A stretch of 47,772 bases of DNA. Source: an uncultured Pirellulaceae bacterium (GTDB lineage: Bacteria > Planctomycetota > Planctomycetia > Pirellulales > Pirellulaceae). Shown here one piece after another: positions 1 to 8,635 of this stretch. The DNA lies in the NCBI GenBank assembly GCA_905480235.1, contig CAJQPP010000065.1, positions 1 to 47,772 on the forward strand, in the 5' to 3' direction. The notes under the pieces are model-generated. The model saw only the letters and a program-made list of their open reading frames with translations, was not told the origin of the DNA and did not search any database. Made by a program: the position numbers and the translations under genes. The number at the start of each line of letters is the position of its first letter. Position 1 is the first letter of the stretch.

Positions 1-1
1 C

Positions 2-1054
2 GAACCCAGTCGAAATGGCTCCGCAGCCACGGCCGGGGTCGATATCGAGAGTGCCTTTCGGCAAGCGGCCCAAGAAAGCCGGACTGCCCAGATGGTTCAA
101 TACATACTCGAAAAACCTGTCGATCTGGGTGCCGGTCGCAGCGCGGCTCTTCCCGTTTTCAGCAATCAGATACCCGCAAAATTGATCAGCGTCTTTAATG
201 AAGGTGATCAGGGAAAAACGCCTTTTCGTGCGGTGCAGATCACTAACGATACCGGTTTGGCGATCGTATCGGGTCCCGTATCAATCGTTCGCGACGGCGA
301 TTTTGTCGGCGATGGAAAACTGGGTCGGCTCGATGTTGATGAGATTACCGAAATCGTATACGGCGTTGATCGTGCTGTCGAAGTTGTGGCTAAGCAGGGT
401 AACAAAAATAAATCAAATCTGGTCGCCATCTCCATCGATGCCGCCCGCGGCATTAAACTGCAAAGGCAAGTTACACGGAGTAGAATATTCGCCATCAACA
501 ATCGGGATACACAAGCACGTGAACTTGTTTTGTATTGCGCCGCGGCCGATCAAGGCCGAGCCGAAGAATTGTCACCGCAGCCACAGAGAGTCAGGGACGG
601 ACTCGCGCGTTTTTCCATTCTGGTGCCACCGCGAACCTTGCAGGACTTCGAAGTGGTATACACGCAAACGTTGCAGGATCGCAAGGAAATTACCGGCAAG
701 AACGCTCGAGACATCCTGCGTTTGATGAAACCGGATGTGGAAGTTGATGAAGGCATCAAGTCGGCAATCCAAAAAGTGGTCGACTTTGAAATTGCCAAAA
801 CGGCCGCGAAAGCCAAATTGAGCGAATTAAAAGAACAGAAAACCGCGATGGAATTTGAGCAAACCCGCGTTCGTGACAACGTGAAAGTGCTAACCAACAA
901 TCCCGATGCGGCCAAACTTTTTCTTGAAAAGTTGCAAGCCAGCGAAACCCAAATCGAAGCCGTCAATCAACAAATGGAAGCCAAGCAAACCGAGTTGAAT
1001 CGCATCGAAGAACAGCAAAACGAAGCGATTCAGGTAAATTTTGGCAAGGATTAA
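2..1054 (+). CDS. DUF4139-like protein with coiled-coil tail, 5' end outside window
   Basis: The reading frame is open from the left edge (codons begin at base 2) to TAA at 1052-1054, so this is only the C-terminal part (about 350 residues) of a larger protein. An in-frame ATG at 92 is internal, not the start. The visible part has beta-rich stretches such as LEKPVDLGAGRSAALPVF and a segment with ITNDTGLAIVSGPVSIV, resembling the C-terminal beta domain of DUF4139/mucoidy-inhibitor-like proteins. The last 100 or so residues are charged, low in proline and heptad-like (ELKEQKTAMEFEQTRV and onward), which suggests a coiled coil. Those proteins are usually exported, but the signal region is outside the window. 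The gene ends 10 bases before the stop of the convergent haem protein gene. The family call is by resemblance only. Confidence 0.72.
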   Translation, partial: EPSRNGSAATAGVDIESAFRQAAQESRTAQMVQYILEKPVDLGAGRSAALPVFSNQIPAKLISVFNEGDQGKTPFRAVQITNDTGLAIVSGPVSIVRDGDFVGDGKLGRLDVDEITEIVYGVDRAVEVVAKQGNKNKSNLVAISIDAARGIKLQRQVTRSRIFAINNRDTQARELVLYCAAADQGRAEELSPQPQRVRDGLARFSILVPPRTLQDFEVVYTQTLQDRKEITGKNARDILRLMKPDVEVDEGIKSAIQKVVDFEIAKTAAKAKLSELKEQKTAMEFEQTRVRDNVKVLTNNPDAAKLFLEKLQASETQIEAVNQQMEAKQTELNRIEEQQNEAIQVNFGKD

Positions 1055-1064
1055 AGCGGCCACA

Positions 1065-4000
1065 TTAATTGATTTCAGCCGAATGATCGGCCGGAATTCC
1101 GTGAATGGTATTATTCAAAACGCGTGTAATTTCGCGACCATCGGCCGTAATAATGCGGATTTTGATTTCCATGCAACGAGATGCTTGAAGGTCGGGAATC
1201 GTCAATTCCACGGTTCGTCCATCGTCTCGCAGTTTGACGGATTCGATGGACGGTTCGGCCGTGTCAAAGTGGTCGGATCCGTAATTGGCGGAACGTCGAA
1301 TGTGCCAAGTACTGACGATAAATTGCTCCGCGGTCAATTGCGATGCGTCGATGGGGTCCGAAAATTCGATCGACAGGCAATCCCCGGATGCAGTGATGCC
1401 AGTTGGTAACCATGCTGGTTGCCCGGTATAGCGGACGCGATAAAGTCCACCGGGAGATTGTCGGTTGCCAGCCCATGCATACATACCGCAACAGTAAAGT
1501 TGACCGTCGCTGTGGAAACGGCCACGCATGACGCCCGTCGGAAATAGGGGGATGGGCAGAGCGCAAACGCCGCCTTGTAAAACGGATTGATCTTGCAGCG
1601 AAACTTTTTCGTGGGGGACAACGAAGATCTGCCCCATGCCGTAGGAGAGGTTCAACAGGGAACCTCCTAGCGGCCCCCACGCATCTTTCGGTACCCATAA
1701 CAATTCCCCAGGCGAACGGTCGAATTGGTTGGTGATCCAACAAAGCGGCTGCAACATGGCATTGTCGGAAGTATCTTCGACATCGTGGTAACCGAACATG
1801 TTTCCATAGAACCCACCGTTACCTTGAACCCAGTTGATGCGGTTTTTCGGGGTCCAATGGCCTTCCTGGTCCGTTACAAAAAAGCTGCCATCGGGGTTCA
1901 AACAGACACCATTGGCAGCTCGGAAACCGTTCGCAATGATCTCGGTTTGCTCACCGTCGGCGCTGACCTTCAATAGGGTGCCGTGATGGGGGACGAGCGC
2001 TGGCAGCGCGTGCCGAGCTGACTTGGCGTAATAGAGGTTTCCTGCCGCGTCAGATTGCAGCCCCATCGCAAATTCATGAAAGTGTTCCGTGACTTGATGA
2101 TCCGAATTAAACGACTCGTAGTAATCAAAATAGCCATCATCGTTAAGATCCTGTAGACGAACCACTTGATCGCGACAGGTTACAAAAACTTGGCCGTCGT
2201 GAATGCGAATGCCGAGCGGTTGAAACATGCCGTGAGCCACCCGTTTCCACTGCATGGTTTTGCCTGTCGCAAAACCTGTGACTCGCCAAACACTGCCATC
2301 CCAGGCGCTGATCAAGGCCTCGTCTTGATTGACGAAATCAATTCCCGTCAGCCGCATGCGGCAGGACCAAGGATTGTCCTCAGGCCGGTTCAGAAAATCG
2401 ACGGCAAAGGCATCGGTCTTGGCGACGGGCATGGTTTCTATCTGGGATTCCAAGACGTCGGGATACTGGGGTGAACCGCCTTGGGTCATGCTGGTTAAAT
2501 TCACCAAGGGTTGGTCGGCGACCTCCTCTGATGTCTGCTGCATGTGCGAATTGGCCACCGCGCGGTTTTCGTCGGTGCCGGTAAAGATGGCTATTTTCAG
2601 GGGCGTTTCCCCAGCGGGAATACGCAGGCAGAGAGATCCGTCCTCGACTTGCCATGTGGGGTCGGGTAACCCTTTGACAACAGCCCAGGTGTTTTTGACT
2701 CGCGATTGAGGCGAACGTTTTAGGCCTTGCCAGACCATAGAATGATCATGCCGGGAGCGGTCGCTGACGATCCCCGGCTCAGTATTTTCTTTAAGGAACC
2801 AATCTCCCACGGCATCAAGATTTACTGCGGCAGCATTTAATGCCGCAATTTCCTTTTCCGTGAGGGCACGGTTCCATATTTTGACGTCAGAGATCTCACC
2901 TTCAAACGCCGACGGTTGAGGGAAATTTTCAGCGGTGTAACCGATTCGTACGACGGGGTTTTCGTAAGGCTTACCGGATTCCAGCTGAGCATTCTTGTCG
3001 AGCTCGCCGTCGATATAAAGACGCACGCGGTCGTCTTCGGGCTCCCAGACTAGCGCAACATCGTGCCACTGATTATCGCTCAGCGGCTGGCGCGATACCA
3101 CGTCACCGACCCAACCCACATCGAAAACTAATTTGCCATCGCGAATGAATAAGCTAGTACCCCCGGGTACCCAGTCCGTGCCGTCTTCGGTTTGGCAAAG
3201 AATCGTGCCGCCCTGCTCGGTCTTGATCCGCGCGAACACCGTCAAGTCTTTACTCCAGTCATAGGCGTGTTCGGATTGCAGGTAACTCGAACCATCAAAT
3301 GAGAAATTAGAGGGCACCCGATCGACCCTGGGTGCGCCCATAAGAGCCGTTGCTTGATGAATTTCCGGTTGGCCAAGACCCTCGGCGGATGCGACTTTTA
3401 GTAACAGGGGCCGAGGTCTTGATGAAAGGTTTAGCGAGCGTTGGACGACTGGTTGATCAGCCACATATTGCAGGCTCGGTGATTCTAAAATCGCGGTGTC
3501 ACCGACGGTGTAGTTGAGAATGACTCGATCATCAAATTGATAAAGGCCGCGGTATTTAAGCCAACTTGCCGGAAGGGGACCATAGCGACGATCATCGCGA
3601 CCGACGATTCGAGGATCTTCGGTAAACGAGTCCGTTTGCGGATTGGCCCAACCGGGTCGATGGTCGTTTGAGATTTGCAGATCACCAATGATCCGCGGGT
3701 GGACACCATGGCGATCGTTGAAATGAATACCGTTGTAATCGATGAAGCCAGGTTCTGACCAAATCCCGGCGACTCGCATGGTGTCATGTTCGTACAAAAC
3801 CCATTGCTTACCCTGCGACACCCCTCCCGGTCCCTTATCCAGGCGAATGGCAATTCCCTTGTAAGCCATGTTCGTTGCGTCGTCGCCCACTTCGTACGTG
3901 TTGAAAAGAAAATTCCCGTAATCCATATCTGACCATGGAGTTTGGTCCACCGGATCGGGGCCCCGCTCGGTCCCCGCGGGCAAACCCGCCAACCAGGAAT

Positions 4001-5021
4001 CGGTGACCGCGTGGTGTTGGTTAGGATTACTCGGTTGCAGGAACTGTTCACGGATATAGTGAATCACATCATATTTTTGCCGAGGTACCATCCAGCGTTG
4101 AGCAACCATCAGCCCATAGCCGTGTGTCAGGGTTTGATACATGGCGTAGGGATCGTTGCCGTTCTTGAACGTGCCCTCGGCAAATTTCAGGGCGGAGGGC
4201 ATGGAACCTTCTTGCTCCTGTGAACCGTGACAGCGTGCGCAATACCGCGTGTACAACGCTTGTCCGCGTTCCAGGCTTTCGTCATCCAGTTCGCGAATCA
4301 ACGCTGCATGATCGATCAGCGCCTCGTATTTCGGTAGCGGTTCGAGCGCAAAAAACGACTCCGGTGGTCGCAAAGCCAGTTCCGTTTTGACGCCCCCCTG
4401 CTTGATTTCGAATAGGTACCTCACCAAATCCAAAAAGGATTGTTCATCAGGTAACGCCCCAACCAATCCGTCGGGCATCGCAGAGAGTTTATTGGTTTTA
4501 CGTTCGTCGATGTCGGCAAGTGCCACCCGAGTTTGCAAACCATCTTGGTTAGGATCGGCCAGTGTGATGAAGCCGTCGTCGTTGGTGTCCTCACTGACGA
4601 CTAAGCCGGTCACCAATTTTCCTTCACTCGTGACTAGCGTTTCGCTCTGAAAACCTTCGCTGATCTGCTTGGAAGGTTCCAGTAACGAGTCAATCAAGGA
4701 TGTGATCGACATGTCGTTATTGATCTCGGCGATGGATGGCCCCAAGCGAACGCCGGATTCTTTTGCCGGTTGATGACATCCAATACAGGTCAGTTCTGGA
4801 TTATGGAACAACAGGGAACCGCGGGCCGGATCGCCCTCACGCAGCACTCTTTGTGCCAGTTCTGCAACGGGTTGAGCCTTTAAGGTATTCTCCAGCGTGT
4901 CGTCGTTTTCCGTCCATGGAAATGCCGCGATGATTACGTCGACAGGGCAAATGCAAATGCTGAATGCAAAAACAGCCGCCCAAGCCCAGGACCGGCAAAA
5001 AATTTGAAACCAAGTCGACAC
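1065..5021 (-). CDS. PVC-type haem-binding protein with cytochrome, DUF6797-like, LamG and propeller regions
   Basis: A 1318-residue exported protein. The start is taken as GTG at 5021, because AGGAG lies 8 bases upstream (5030-5034) and the product then begins with a hydrophobic signal-like segment (AWAAVFAFSICIC). The open frame itself runs up to 5135. Regions in order: a haem-binding module with CIGCH near residue 79 and the downstream GPSIAEIN pattern of planctomycete haem-binding domains; a second c-type motif, CARCH, near 261; a DUF6797-like block near 360-500 (PWSDMDYGNFLFNTYEV); a LamG/concanavalin-like domain near 570-730 ending in a typical VKIWNRALTEKEIAALN; and a propeller-like region near 890-1190 resembling PVC glucose/sorbosone dehydrogenase-like proteins. 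Such proteins are abundant in Planctomycetota and probably handle electrons and glycans in the periplasm, but their substrates are not known. No partner gene lies next to it. Confidence 0.85.
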   Translation of the reverse strand: MSTWFQIFCRSWAWAAVFAFSICICPVDVIIAAFPWTENDDTLENTLKAQPVAELAQRVLREGDPARGSLLFHNPELTCIGCHQPAKESGVRLGPSIAEINNDMSITSLIDSLLEPSKQISEGFQSETLVTSEGKLVTGLVVSEDTNDDGFITLADPNQDGLQTRVALADIDERKTNKLSAMPDGLVGALPDEQSFLDLVRYLFEIKQGGVKTELALRPPESFFALEPLPKYEALIDHAALIRELDDESLERGQALYTRYCARCHGSQEQEGSMPSALKFAEGTFKNGNDPYAMYQTLTHGYGLMVAQRWMVPRQKYDVIHYIREQFLQPSNPNQHHAVTDSWLAGLPAGTERGPDPVDQTPWSDMDYGNFLFNTYEVGDDATNMAYKGIAIRLDKGPGGVSQGKQWVLYEHDTMRVAGIWSEPGFIDYNGIHFNDRHGVHPRIIGDLQISNDHRPGWANPQTDSFTEDPRIVGRDDRRYGPLPASWLKYRGLYQFDDRVILNYTVGDTAILESPSLQYVADQPVVQRSLNLSSRPRPLLLKVASAEGLGQPEIHQATALMGAPRVDRVPSNFSFDGSSYLQSEHAYDWSKDLTVFARIKTEQGGTILCQTEDGTDWVPGGTSLFIRDGKLVFDVGWVGDVVSRQPLSDNQWHDVALVWEPEDDRVRLYIDGELDKNAQLESGKPYENPVVRIGYTAENFPQPSAFEGEISDVKIWNRALTEKEIAALNAAAVNLDAVGDWFLKENTEPGIVSDRSRHDHSMVWQGLKRSPQSRVKNTWAVVKGLPDPTWQVEDGSLCLRIPAGETPLKIAIFTGTDENRAVANSHMQQTSEEVADQPLVNLTSMTQGGSPQYPDVLESQIETMPVAKTDAFAVDFLNRPEDNPWSCRMRLTGIDFVNQDEALISAWDGSVWRVTGFATGKTMQWKRVAHGMFQPLGIRIHDGQVFVTCRDQVVRLQDLNDDGYFDYYESFNSDHQVTEHFHEFAMGLQSDAAGNLYYAKSARHALPALVPHHGTLLKVSADGEQTEIIANGFRAANGVCLNPDGSFFVTDQEGHWTPKNRINWVQGNGGFYGNMFGYHDVEDTSDNAMLQPLCWITNQFDRSPGELLWVPKDAWGPLGGSLLNLSYGMGQIFVVPHEKVSLQDQSVLQGGVCALPIPLFPTGVMRGRFHSDGQLYCCGMYAWAGNRQSPGGLYRVRYTGQPAWLPTGITASGDCLSIEFSDPIDASQLTAEQFIVSTWHIRRSANYGSDHFDTAEPSIESVKLRDDGRTVELTIPDLQASRCMEIKIRIITADGREITRVLNNTIHGIPADHSAEIN

Positions 5022-5029
5022 TGATTTAA

Positions 5030-5034
5030 CTCCT
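5030..5034 (-). promoter_or_regulatory. Shine-Dalgarno site that sets the GTG start of the haem protein
   Basis: The minus strand reads AGGAG, then 8 bases, then GTG at 5021. This site places the start 38 codons downstream of the longest open frame and directly before the signal-like segment. Confidence 0.7.
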
Positions 5035-5696
5035 GAAAAATAGCACTTATACGAAAATCTTAATCTATCGAATCCTCGGGTGACACGTTTATCTGCCAAA
5101 ACGTTCTTGGTGCACTGGAATTTTGTCGTAGTCAAAATGGAAGGTCGGGTTTTTATCCAAAGATCCCGTTCGGAAGCGAGTTTACTAACGGTGCGAGTTT
5201 ACTAACGGTACCCGCAGGTTGATTGGTAAACGGAATGCAAGGCCAGCCGGATGTGATTTTTTAGAGACCTTGAGCGGCTAGAGTCACGTTCCCCAGACGT
5301 TATCGGACATGCCAATATCTTCGACGATTCGAAGGCTCATCAGCAAACCAACAAGAACGGGCGAAGCTCATAGAAAGACAGATTAGTTTTTGATCAACGA
5401 ACGCAAGCTCATTCTTTTCAATCGCATCATCAAAATATCCGCGGCGCTTCACGTAGGTTTCTTACACTCCGCTGCGTCTGATGCGTATTTATTTAACGCC
5501 GGAGTGATTTGCAGAACCTGGCAGGGAGGAAAATATCAGCGAAACAAAAGGTTTTAGGTTCATAAAGCTACTCGGGGTCATCAGCATTTTATGACCGGCA
5601 GTGAAAGCGATTCGTGCCCAAGCTCTACGAGCAAAACGCAACTTGTTTTTAACGAGGCGTTTTGGGATTCGGAACCTGAAACCAACATGCGAGTGC
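5035..5696. other. Intergenic region, no gene recognised
   Basis: About 660 bases between the haem protein start and the terminator of the next gene. The short open frames here have no recognisable protein features. The region should contain the promoter of the haem protein gene, but I cannot point to a convincing -35/-10 pair. The only clear structure is a 17-base tandem duplication at 5176-5209. Confidence 0.5.
5176..5209. repeat. Perfect 17-base tandem duplication
   Basis: The unit GCGAGTTTACTAACGGT occurs twice head to tail (5176-5192 and 5193-5209), with no spacer. It lies 155-188 bases upstream of the GTG start of the haem protein on the minus strand. It could be two copies of a regulator site or a simple slippage duplication; the sequence alone does not decide. 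Confidence 0.85.
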
Positions 5697-5725
5697 AAAA
5701 AAAGGGCTCCTCAAACGAGGAGCCC
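5697..5725 (-). terminator. Rho-independent terminator of the secreted Lys/Gly-repeat gene
   Basis: A perfect 9-bp GC-rich stem, GGGCTCCTC (5704-5712) and GAGGAGCCC (5717-5725), closes a 4-base loop. On the minus strand it is followed at once by seven T (5703-5697). It lies 66 bases past the stop of the 5791-6630 gene, in the right orientation. Confidence 0.9.
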
Positions 5726-5790
5726 TGGAACTTAAATAAGTGGATGAACGCTCTGTGCATGTTCTGCGAGCATTTTGTCGGAGGCGAGAA

Positions 5791-6630
5791 TTAGAAATCG
5801 GTACGATCGCGATCGCGACGATTACGTCGGTTCGAGCCTGCTGGTAGATCAAACGCTTCACCCTTCATGCCTGCCAATTCCTTCTTTTGCTTCTTCGTCA
5901 GCAAACCCATCATTTTTTCGTTCATTGCCTCATTCATTTCCATCATCTTTTCACGCATTTCGGAGCGTTCTACGGAATCTCGTAAGGCCATCATTTCTTC
6001 GCGCATCTCTTGACGCATCTCTTGCATTTGGGTTTTTTGATCGTCGCTAATTTCCAACGTGGCGGAAATAACAGGATCCTGCAGGACTCGCTGTCCCAAC
6101 GCCTGAACATAGATTTCATTCAAACGCGTCATTTGGTGTTCCAATAGAATTTCGGACAGACCATCAATTTCTTTCTGCACCCGTTCCAGATTTGCGGCTC
6201 CGCCTTGACCTTGCCCGCGGGTCCGGTTTCCGCGTTGCTGGCCTTGCCCACGTTTGCCTTTACCTTCGGAATCTTGACCCTCACCACGTTTGCCTTTACC
6301 GCGTTTACCTTCGGAATCTTGACCCTCACCACGTTTGCCTTTGCCTTTGCCTTTGCCGGTACCCTTCCCTTTACCCTCTCCGCCTTCCGCGTTGCCTTGT
6401 CTTCTCCGTTGGCCTCGTTGGCCCCGCTCAGATCTCATTGCTTGTCGCATCTCGTCGAGCTGTTCCTGTTGCTCTTCTGTCAAATCCAACTCCTGCTGGA
6501 CTGCATCCGCCATGACCAAGGCAGATCGGGATACTTGGTTACCGCGTCCGCGTTGACCTTGAGCTTCGGCGACGGATTCAAAGCAGAACAGAAATACGAT
6601 TACCAGCGATAATAAAACGTTAATTCGCAT
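5791..6630 (-). CDS. Secreted Lys/Gly-rich repeat protein with helical flanks
   Basis: A 279-residue protein. I chose ATG at 6630 because it begins a clean signal peptide (MRINVLLSLVIVFLFCFESV, cleavage after AEA); the frame stays open 65 codons further upstream without a signal. After the signal come a helical segment with LDLTEEQQEQLDEMRQAM, like the LTxxQ segment of Spy/CpxP-type periplasmic proteins; then a very basic Gly/Lys/Arg region of about 75 residues containing two copies of a 15-residue unit (core KRGEGQDSEGK); then a second helical, Met/Glu/Arg-rich region with MTKKQ-like ends (LLTKKQKKELAGMKG). The LTxxQ similarity suggests a stress- or metal-related periplasmic role, but that is inference. 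The basic middle might bind nucleic acid or polyanions outside the cell. It is transcribed alone and has its own terminator. Confidence 0.75.
   Translation of the reverse strand: MRINVLLSLVIVFLFCFESVAEAQGQRGRGNQVSRSALVMADAVQQELDLTEEQQEQLDEMRQAMRSERGQRGQRRRQGNAEGGEGKGKGTGKGKGKGKRGEGQDSEGKRGKGKRGEGQDSEGKGKRGQGQQRGNRTRGQGQGGAANLERVQKEIDGLSEILLEHQMTRLNEIYVQALGQRVLQDPVISATLEISDDQKTQMQEMRQEMREEMMALRDSVERSEMREKMMEMNEAMNEKMMGLLTKKQKKELAGMKGEAFDLPAGSNRRNRRDRDRTDF
6264..6345. repeat. 45-base in-frame direct repeat inside the Lys/Gly-repeat gene
   Basis: The segment beginning TTCGGAATCTTGACCCTCAC occurs at 6265 and again at 6310, an offset of exactly 45 bases (15 codons), so the frame is kept. It encodes the duplicated KRGEGQDSEGK unit. 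The near identity of the two copies points to recent expansion. Confidence 0.85.
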
Positions 6631-6893
6631 GTTTTTCTCATTATTTGAGGGGGCGTGATTGGTTTCTTTGGGCAGATCTGACGGGTGCACGACATTGTCG
6701 AAGTGATCGCCAAGATATTTCACGTGGTTCGTCGAGATAGAGGACCCAAAATACGAGAATTGTCGCTTGGTAACCGGTGGGGCGGTTTCCAAACCGACCG
6801 GAATCCCCAAAATGGGTGGGTTCATTCCATTCCATTGATCCTTGATTTACGAGAGTAGCCGTGGCAAAAACTAGCCATCCTTGGGAAGCGTCC
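6631..6893. promoter_or_regulatory. Divergent intergenic region between the Lys/Gly-repeat gene and the M42 peptidase
   Basis: Both genes are transcribed outward from this stretch of about 260 bases, so it must hold a promoter for each. I could not identify specific promoter elements with confidence. For the peptidase, GGGAAG at 6883-6888 lies five bases before ATG 6894. Confidence 0.4.
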
Positions 6894-8117
6894 ATGTCCG
6901 AGCAGAGATTTGACCTGATGAGGCGTATTTTAGCCGCGCCCAGTCCCATCGGACTGGAGGCTGCCATGACCCGAGGCGTGATTGAGCCTTGGATGAAATC
7001 CTATATGCCGGATTCGTGGAAAATCCATACGTTCAAAGGAAACGCAGGTATCGTGCTCGATTCAGCACCGGACAAACCGGATGCTTTTTCGGTGATGGTG
7101 ATTGGTCATGCAGACAAGATTCGAATGCAAGTCCGCAGCATCGGTGAGGATGGAAAGATTTGGGTCAATTCGGATTCGATGCTGCCGACGGTTTTGGTAG
7201 GGCACAAGGTCAAATTATTTAGCGAAGATCCCGACCAACCGGGCGCCTGGCGTGTGATTCAAGGGGGCACGATTGAGGCGGTTGGTGCAATTCACTTTGC
7301 CGACCCCAAGCTCCGCAGCGGTGACAAAGGCATCAAGACAGACATGATCTACGTGGAGCTGCAAATTCACGGAGAAAAGAAAAAGCAGCAAATAGAGGCG
7401 CTGGGTATCCGTCCTGGCGACCCCTTAATTTACGATCGAGAAATCGAGCCCGGATTCTCCCCCGACACCTTCTCCGGCGCCTATTTGGACAATGGTCTCG
7501 GCTGTTTCGTGACGGGTGAGATTGGCCGTCTGGTTGCCGAATCAGGCGGGCTGGAAAATGTTCGTTACTTGGGTGCGATTGCTACGCACGAGGAGATTGG
7601 TCGATTCGGCAGTCGCGTGCTGGTGGACGCTTTCCAACCCGACGTGACGATCGCAGTAGACGTGGCCCATGATTTTGTCGCGGCACCCGGAATCGGAGAT
7701 CGCAGGTATGAGCCCGTTGAAATGGGCAAGGGATACACGTTAACTCATGGTGCAATCACAAGCGCTGCACTTAATTCCATGATCACACAGGTCTCTCAGG
7801 ATCATGGCATCCCCGTGCAACATGAATTGGCAGGACGGGACACCGGTACTGATGCCATGGCGGCTTTTTTCTCCTGCATTGATTCGGCCGCCACTTCGAT
7901 TGGGTTTCCGATTCGCAATATGCATACGATCTCGGAAGCTGGGCATACGGGCGATTTGGATGCGGCGATTCACGCAATTTATGAAACGCTCCGACACATG
8001 GATGCCATGAACGGAGGCCAAGGAATCACCGGGGATTACCTCAAGCAAGGACATCCGCGACTGGACGAATCGTCCGCTTTGACGCACCAACCGGCAGCCA
8101 CCGAAGACGAAAAATAA
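6894..8117 (+). CDS. M42-family metallopeptidase (glutamyl/deblocking aminopeptidase type)
   Basis: A 407-residue cytoplasmic-type protein without a signal peptide. M42 enzymes are two-metal aminopeptidases that trim short peptides, usually as large dodecameric particles. The metal ligands can be traced: H in VIGHADKI, D in AYLDNGLG, the E pair in ATHEEIG, D in AVDVAHDF, and a late H in RNMHTISEAGH. Two motifs deviate from the usual form: GHADKIRMQV instead of a GHxDEIGF type, and LDNGLG instead of DDRxG. ATG 6894 is preferred because the product then starts MSEQRFDLMRRIL like family members and has GGGAAG upstream; a GTG at 6861 would add 11 residues. It converges with the DUF1499 gene, so it is not clearly in an operon. 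Confidence 0.88.
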   Translation: MSEQRFDLMRRILAAPSPIGLEAAMTRGVIEPWMKSYMPDSWKIHTFKGNAGIVLDSAPDKPDAFSVMVIGHADKIRMQVRSIGEDGKIWVNSDSMLPTVLVGHKVKLFSEDPDQPGAWRVIQGGTIEAVGAIHFADPKLRSGDKGIKTDMIYVELQIHGEKKKQQIEALGIRPGDPLIYDREIEPGFSPDTFSGAYLDNGLGCFVTGEIGRLVAESGGLENVRYLGAIATHEEIGRFGSRVLVDAFQPDVTIAVDVAHDFVAAPGIGDRRYEPVEMGKGYTLTHGAITSAALNSMITQVSQDHGIPVQHELAGRDTGTDAMAAFFSCIDSAATSIGFPIRNMHTISEAGHTGDLDAAIHAIYETLRHMDAMNGGQGITGDYLKQGHPRLDESSALTHQPAATEDEK

Positions 8118-8153
8118 CCGTGGTTTATTTGACGGGTTGAGCAACGCCGCAAG

Positions 8154-8621
8154 TTACGGGCCAGCATCCCAGAGCTTGCGGATACGCTCGACACGGGCTC
8201 GATTGACGCCAAGATCCGAATGCCCCATGCGAGAGGCCGAGCGGACCTGAATAACTCCTTGCGTGTCGTCACGCAAAAATTCCAAGTCATCCACAAATCC
8301 GAGAACCAGGCTTCGGCACTCAGCGTGCAGGTAGTTTTGGTCCTCGGTGATGACGGTGACGCGTGGCAGTTTGGCGATCTCTTTCGCCAAATCGCCGATG
8401 GGGTCTTCAAGATCTGTCGGCAGATTCAGGGGTTTGATGTACTCGGGCTGGTCGGTCGGTACTTGCGAAGCAACGCAATTCGGTGACTGAGGTGGTTCGG
8501 CCAACCGGCCGTTTATCACTCCCAGGTTCTCGGGTGGCTTGGAAAAGTAAGTCAATCCTCGAACTCCGATGATGACGATCAACAGCGCAATCAAGAGCGG
8601 AATCACTCTACGTTTGACCAT
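8154..8621 (-). CDS. DUF1499 family protein, membrane-anchored
   Basis: A 155-residue protein. It begins MVKRRVIPLLIALLIVIIGV, a single N-terminal hydrophobic segment that is either an uncleaved anchor or a signal. The rest is a DUF1499 domain: it opens with SPNCVASQ and closes with the family signature LEFLRDD, VIQVRSASRMGHSDLGVN and RVERIRKLW. The molecular role of DUF1499 is not known. It lies 15 bases downstream of the cystathionine gamma-lyase/synthase start region on the same strand (that gene ends at 8636), so it may be the last cistron of the transsulfuration operon. No link to sulfur metabolism is established for the family. Confidence 0.85.
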   Translation of the reverse strand: MVKRRVIPLLIALLIVIIGVRGLTYFSKPPENLGVINGRLAEPPQSPNCVASQVPTDQPEYIKPLNLPTDLEDPIGDLAKEIAKLPRVTVITEDQNYLHAECRSLVLGFVDDLEFLRDDTQGVIQVRSASRMGHSDLGVNRARVERIRKLWDAGP

Positions 8622-8635
8622 GGTTCACGGCACTT

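Noticed and set aside
1041..5135. Plus-strand open frames opposite the haem protein gene
   Set aside because: They have no protein-like features or ribosome sites and are shadows of a gene with clear haem and LamG motifs.
6192..6612. Plus-strand frames with Leu/Phe/Pro repeats such as LPLPLPVPFPLP
   Set aside because: They are the complementary reading of the Lys/Gly repeat codons of the gene at 5791-6630, not a membrane protein.
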